Source of the DNA: Chitinophagales bacterium
GTDB lineage: Bacteria; Bacteroidota; Bacteroidia; Chitinophagales; Chitinophagaceae
Length of the DNA stretch: 64,000 bases
Assembly (NCBI GenBank): GCA_015655015.1
Contig: JAATFV010000023.1
Coordinates: 1-64,000 of the forward strand
Direction of reading: 5' to 3'
This document shows, piece by piece, positions 61,228-64,000 of the stretch (the stretch's first letter is position 1; each line of letters opens with the position of its first letter). Below the pieces are notes generated by a model, which worked only from the letters and a program-made list of their open reading frames with translations, searched no databases and was not told the DNA's origin. The translations under genes and the position numbers were made by a program.

Positions 61228-64000
61228 TTATTGCGCTTGCCTGTACCAGGAAAGGGGAATAATGCCCGGTCGGCCATCGCCTATGCCGCACTGTACATCA
61301 AGCGAGTAGTTCCCTCCGCCTTGCAGATAGTCCAGGGAGATGGAATGAAGGCCTTTTTGTAATGCGATCTGCCCGCCTCTTTCTTTTTCTCCATGCAGCC
61401 CGTCATTGTCGATCAGTTTTTCGCTGTCGATCCTCAGGACTGCCCCGTCATCGCTGCTTAGTAAAAAAGTATAGACACCCGTGACCGGCACGTCTATATA
61501 CCCGGTGAAACGAAGTGCAAAAGCCGGAGATTTGGAAAAATCCGGAATGACTAATCCTGCCGACAGAAGTACGGTGTCCGGAGTTCCCCTGATAAGGGCG
61601 GTTTGGCTAAACTGACCTTTATATACCCTGCATTGTAAGCCGGGCTTAGTTGCCTGAGCGGCCTTCGCCGATGGCAGGTATTGCACCTTTTTAAATGGCA
61701 GCGTATAAATATCTCCGTGGTGACCGCCGGGAGCAAACAGAGCCAGCTTTAGGTCCAGGTTATGACTGATAGCGATGGGGGCCCGCAAGACCGGTGATGC
61801 GGGGGTAGGGGAGCTGCCGTCCGTAGTAAAATGCAGGGTAAACCAGGGGAGCGGCGCGGACTGGAAATAAAGGACACTGTCTGTGAATACACGATCTCCC
61901 TCCCATTCGTCCAGATCCGGCAGCCGATAGTTGATCTGCAACGCCTCCCAGCGTTCATATTGTCCGGCCAGCCTTTGCAGGTAAGAGTCATAAAGAGGCC
62001 TGTAAGTCCAGCCCAGCTCCGCCAGCGCCGTCATACGGGGCATCAGCATGTAATCGGCCCTTTTTTCAGAGGGGAGCAATTCCGACCAGAGGTTGCCTTG
62101 CACACCCATCACCTGGTTTTCCCGCCCCTTTTCAAAATGATAGGCCGTATCCAGGGGATTATAATGGTATACCATGGGCAATGTATAACGATCGGGAATC
62201 GCATCGAAATATAAAGGGCCGTCAGGAGACATCACCACCCGGTTGGAATTTTTCACCGCTTTCGAAGGAGCTTTCGGCGCCCAGGGCCTCCAGAACATCA
62301 CCAGGGCTGACGAATCTATTCCACCATCCACGATCTCATCCCAGCCAACCAGTATTTTGCCTTTGGAACGAAAGAAACGCACCATGTAATCGTTAAAATA
62401 GCTTTGCAGCTGCTCCGGCCGCGTAAACCCTTTTTCCTGCATAAAAGCCCGGCAAAGGGGAGACTCTTCCCAAAAGCTCTTCTCTACTTCATCGCCGCCG
62501 ATGTGGATATACTGCGAGGGAAACAGATCGGCTATCTCGGAAAATACATCTTTTGCGAAATTCAGCACTTCTTCCTTACAGGGACAAATGGGACTGGTAA
62601 AGCCATTTCTCCATCCAATGGTAGCGCTGTCGCAGGCAAGAAAGGGAAATACGTTGATGGCCGACAGCATATGACCGGGCATATCGATCTCCGGGATGAT
62701 CTCGACATGTCTTTCCGCAGCATAACGGATCAGCGATCGCATCTCTTCCTGCGTATAAAAGCCGCCGTACAAAGTTTTGCCGCCAACGTGTTTTATATGC
62801 TGACTGTCTATTTTGAAATCCGGGTTGCCTGTCACGGCAAAGGCCCGGATAGCATCCGAGTCCATATTATTGTATTCTCTCCAGGAATTTTTGCCTGTAA
62901 GGGCCGGATACTTCTTTATTTCTATCCGCCAGCCCTGGTCATCCGTCAGGTGCAGATGCAGCTTGTTTAATTTATACATGGCCATCCTATCCGCCAGCTT
63001 CCGGAGATACCCGACCGAAAAAAAAGAACGGGCGACGTCGAGCATGATACCCCTCCAGGGAAAAGCCGGCTGGTCTTCGACGTATACAGCCGGCAGGGCC
63101 GCTGTCCCGCCTTTCGCCCGGACGGGCAATAGCTGGCGAAGCGTTTCAACAGCGTAGAACATGCCCGCGGAGCTCTTTGCGGACAAGGTGACTTTTTCAG
63201 GGCTGATATCCAGCTTATAGCTTTCCGGATCGGGTAAAGAAGGATCGAGCCGGAACAGCATGCAATTCCTGTCTGCCGGCGTCTTTAAAATACGCACCGG
63301 AGCCCCTGCCACATCGCCCAGCAGGGCTGCAAGAGCAGCTTGCTCATTGTAAAAAGAGTCCGTTTCCGGAGGTATCACCAGGGCAGTCTGTTTATTGATA
63401 ACAAAAACGCCTTTCGCCGGCTTAAGGACGGCCGGATAGGGGATCAGCGGATATCGTCCACCATCCGATGGCTGGGCGCAAAGCCGGGTTACCGGCAGGG
63501 ACAAAATCAGGACGCTGAATACAGCGGTCAATAGCTTACGCTGGCCCTTAAAGCTCGTACATCCTTTTAAGCCATAGTAGCCCAGGAACAGATACAAGGG
63601 TAGGAGCACCATGTACGCAAGCTGTAAATTCAGCTTATTGGCAATGGCCCCGAAAAGAAGGGGCGTTAATGCTCCTCCGGCGACGCCCATGATCAGGAAA
63701 GCCGAACCTCTTTCCGTGAAGCTTCCCAGATCTTTTAGCGCCAGCGGCCAGATAGAGGGCCAGATCAGCGCATTGCAAAAGCCTAAAAATGCGACATTCC
63801 ATACCGATAGCCATTGATGGGTTGCCAGGATGCCGGCCGTCAGGACCATTCCCAGGCAGGCACAACCGATCAGGGCTCTTCTTTGACTGAGATACCGGGG
63901 GATCAGAACAATTCCGAGCAGGTACGCTCCGATCATAATGATCAACGTATACGTCGCAAAATATTTAGCTGCTAAAAAAGGATACCCCTGGTATTCCGCA
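61228..64000 (-). CDS. Sugar MFS transporter fused to GH20 hexosaminidase (5' end outside window)
   Basis: The frame is open to the window edge and in frame upstream of the first listed start. The visible N-terminal part (about 130 residues plus edge codons) is the C-terminal half of a FucP/NagP-type MFS transporter, with helices such as AYLLGIVLIP and NAFLGFCNALIWPS-like WNVAFLGFCNALIWPSIW. At RKLLTAVFSVLILSLPVTRL, then LCAQ, there is a signal-peptide-like helix. Then comes GH20: the b domain, HLHLTDDQGWR, IIPEIDMPGH, and the catalytic pair in HIGGDEVEKSFW (Asp485, Glu486). A chitobiase C-terminal domain (about 660-730) and a PA14 domain (about 760-890) end the protein. It would link GlcNAc release to uptake. 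Confidence 0.85.
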   Translation of the reverse strand, partial: AEYQGYPFLAAKYFATYTLIIMIGAYLLGIVLIPRYLSQRRALIGCACLGMVLTAGILATHQWLSVWNVAFLGFCNALIWPSIWPLALKDLGSFTERGSAFLIMGVAGGALTPLLFGAIANKLNLQLAYMVLLPLYLFLGYYGLKGCTSFKGQRKLLTAVFSVLILSLPVTRLCAQPSDGGRYPLIPYPAVLKPAKGVFVINKQTALVIPPETDSFYNEQAALAALLGDVAGAPVRILKTPADRNCMLFRLDPSLPDPESYKLDISPEKVTLSAKSSAGMFYAVETLRQLLPVRAKGGTAALPAVYVEDQPAFPWRGIMLDVARSFFSVGYLRKLADRMAMYKLNKLHLHLTDDQGWRIEIKKYPALTGKNSWREYNNMDSDAIRAFAVTGNPDFKIDSQHIKHVGGKTLYGGFYTQEEMRSLIRYAAERHVEIIPEIDMPGHMLSAINVFPFLACDSATIGWRNGFTSPICPCKEEVLNFAKDVFSEIADLFPSQYIHIGGDEVEKSFWEESPLCRAFMQEKGFTRPEQLQSYFNDYMVRFFRSKGKILVGWDEIVDGGIDSSALVMFWRPWAPKAPSKAVKNSNRVVMSPDGPLYFDAIPDRYTLPMVYHYNPLDTAYHFEKGRENQVMGVQGNLWSELLPSEKRADYMLMPRMTALAELGWTYRPLYDSYLQRLAGQYERWEALQINYRLPDLDEWEGDRVFTDSVLYFQSAPLPWFTLHFTTDGSSPTPASPVLRAPIAISHNLDLKLALFAPGGHHGDIYTLPFKKVQYLPSAKAAQATKPGLQCRVYKGQFSQTALIRGTPDTVLLSAGLVIPDFSKSPAFALRFTGYIDVPVTGVYTFLLSSDDGAVLRIDSEKLIDNDGLHGEKERGGQIALQKGLHSISLDYLQGGGNYSLDVQCGIGDGRPGIIPLSWYRQAQ

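Noticed and set aside
1-64000. tRNA or rRNA genes
   Set aside because: No cloverleaf arms with the GTTCGA-type T-loop or rRNA-like conserved stretches were recognised in the intergenic regions read by eye; a tRNAscan-SE and Infernal search would be decisive.

Overview
The window looks like a chromosomal segment from a member of the Bacteroidota, most likely a Chitinophaga-like (Chitinophagaceae) bacterium. This is inferred from SusC/SusD pairs, ECF sigma factor/FecR cassettes, many lipoproteins and signal peptides, multi-domain glycosidases, a HmuY-type haem lipoprotein and GC-balanced coding sequence. No rRNA, tRNA or CRISPR array was recognised.

Layout. (1) 1-6070: an OmpA-domain protein cut by the window edge, a small lipoprotein, an ECF sigma/FecR pair whose downstream SusC receptor is reduced to its STN domain, a nested palindromic element (3811-3947), an orphan FecR N-terminal domain, a beta-barrel protein and a metallophosphoesterase. 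(2) 6117-26852: a polysaccharide utilisation locus on the minus strand (ECF sigma, FecR, SusC, SusD, a GH31-beta-helix fusion, a GH3-SGNH fusion, a clan GH-D-like glycosidase, an esterase and a GH29-like protein) with a divergent sialate-O-acetylesterase-like gene. The products suggest sensing, uptake and debranching of a decorated, acylated glycan; the substrate cannot be named from sequence alone. (3) 27119-31219: an esterase-TPR protein, an AAA-ATPase-like/PD-(D/E)XK protein, and a carotenoid-biosynthesis-type membrane gene broken by one stop and two frameshifts.

(4) 31438-42710: a defence-type island. It holds a type I restriction-modification operon (half-size HsdS, HsdM, RhuM, full-size HsdS, HsdR, and a zinc metallopeptidase joined to HsdR), then on the minus strand a GNAT-like/HTH pair that may be a toxin-antitoxin module and a UvrD-like helicase with a C-terminal Myb/SANT-like domain. 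(5) 42839-46355: a small lipoprotein, an MFS exporter with a TetR regulator, an AraC regulator and a ten-copy degenerate 19-bp repeat. (6) 46750-50146: a haem locus (IsdG/HmoB-like monooxygenase, a translationally coupled 44-residue membrane peptide not recorded among longer genes, a TonB-dependent receptor and a HmuY-like lipoprotein).

(7) 50275-58508: a lactonase-type propeller, a DUF1080 protein, a NIPSNAP protein, an AAA ATPase, a degraded VapBC-like module, an IS1-family element abutting a truncated OmpA domain, a Tat-exported SDR and an HNH protein. (8) 58790-64000: a hybrid sensor kinase and, running off the edge, a sugar MFS transporter fused in frame to a periplasmic-type GH20 hexosaminidase. 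Recurrent themes are domain fusions among the glycosidases, short tandem repeats at gene ends inside the utilisation locus, and hydrophobic tails on both ECF sigma factors.
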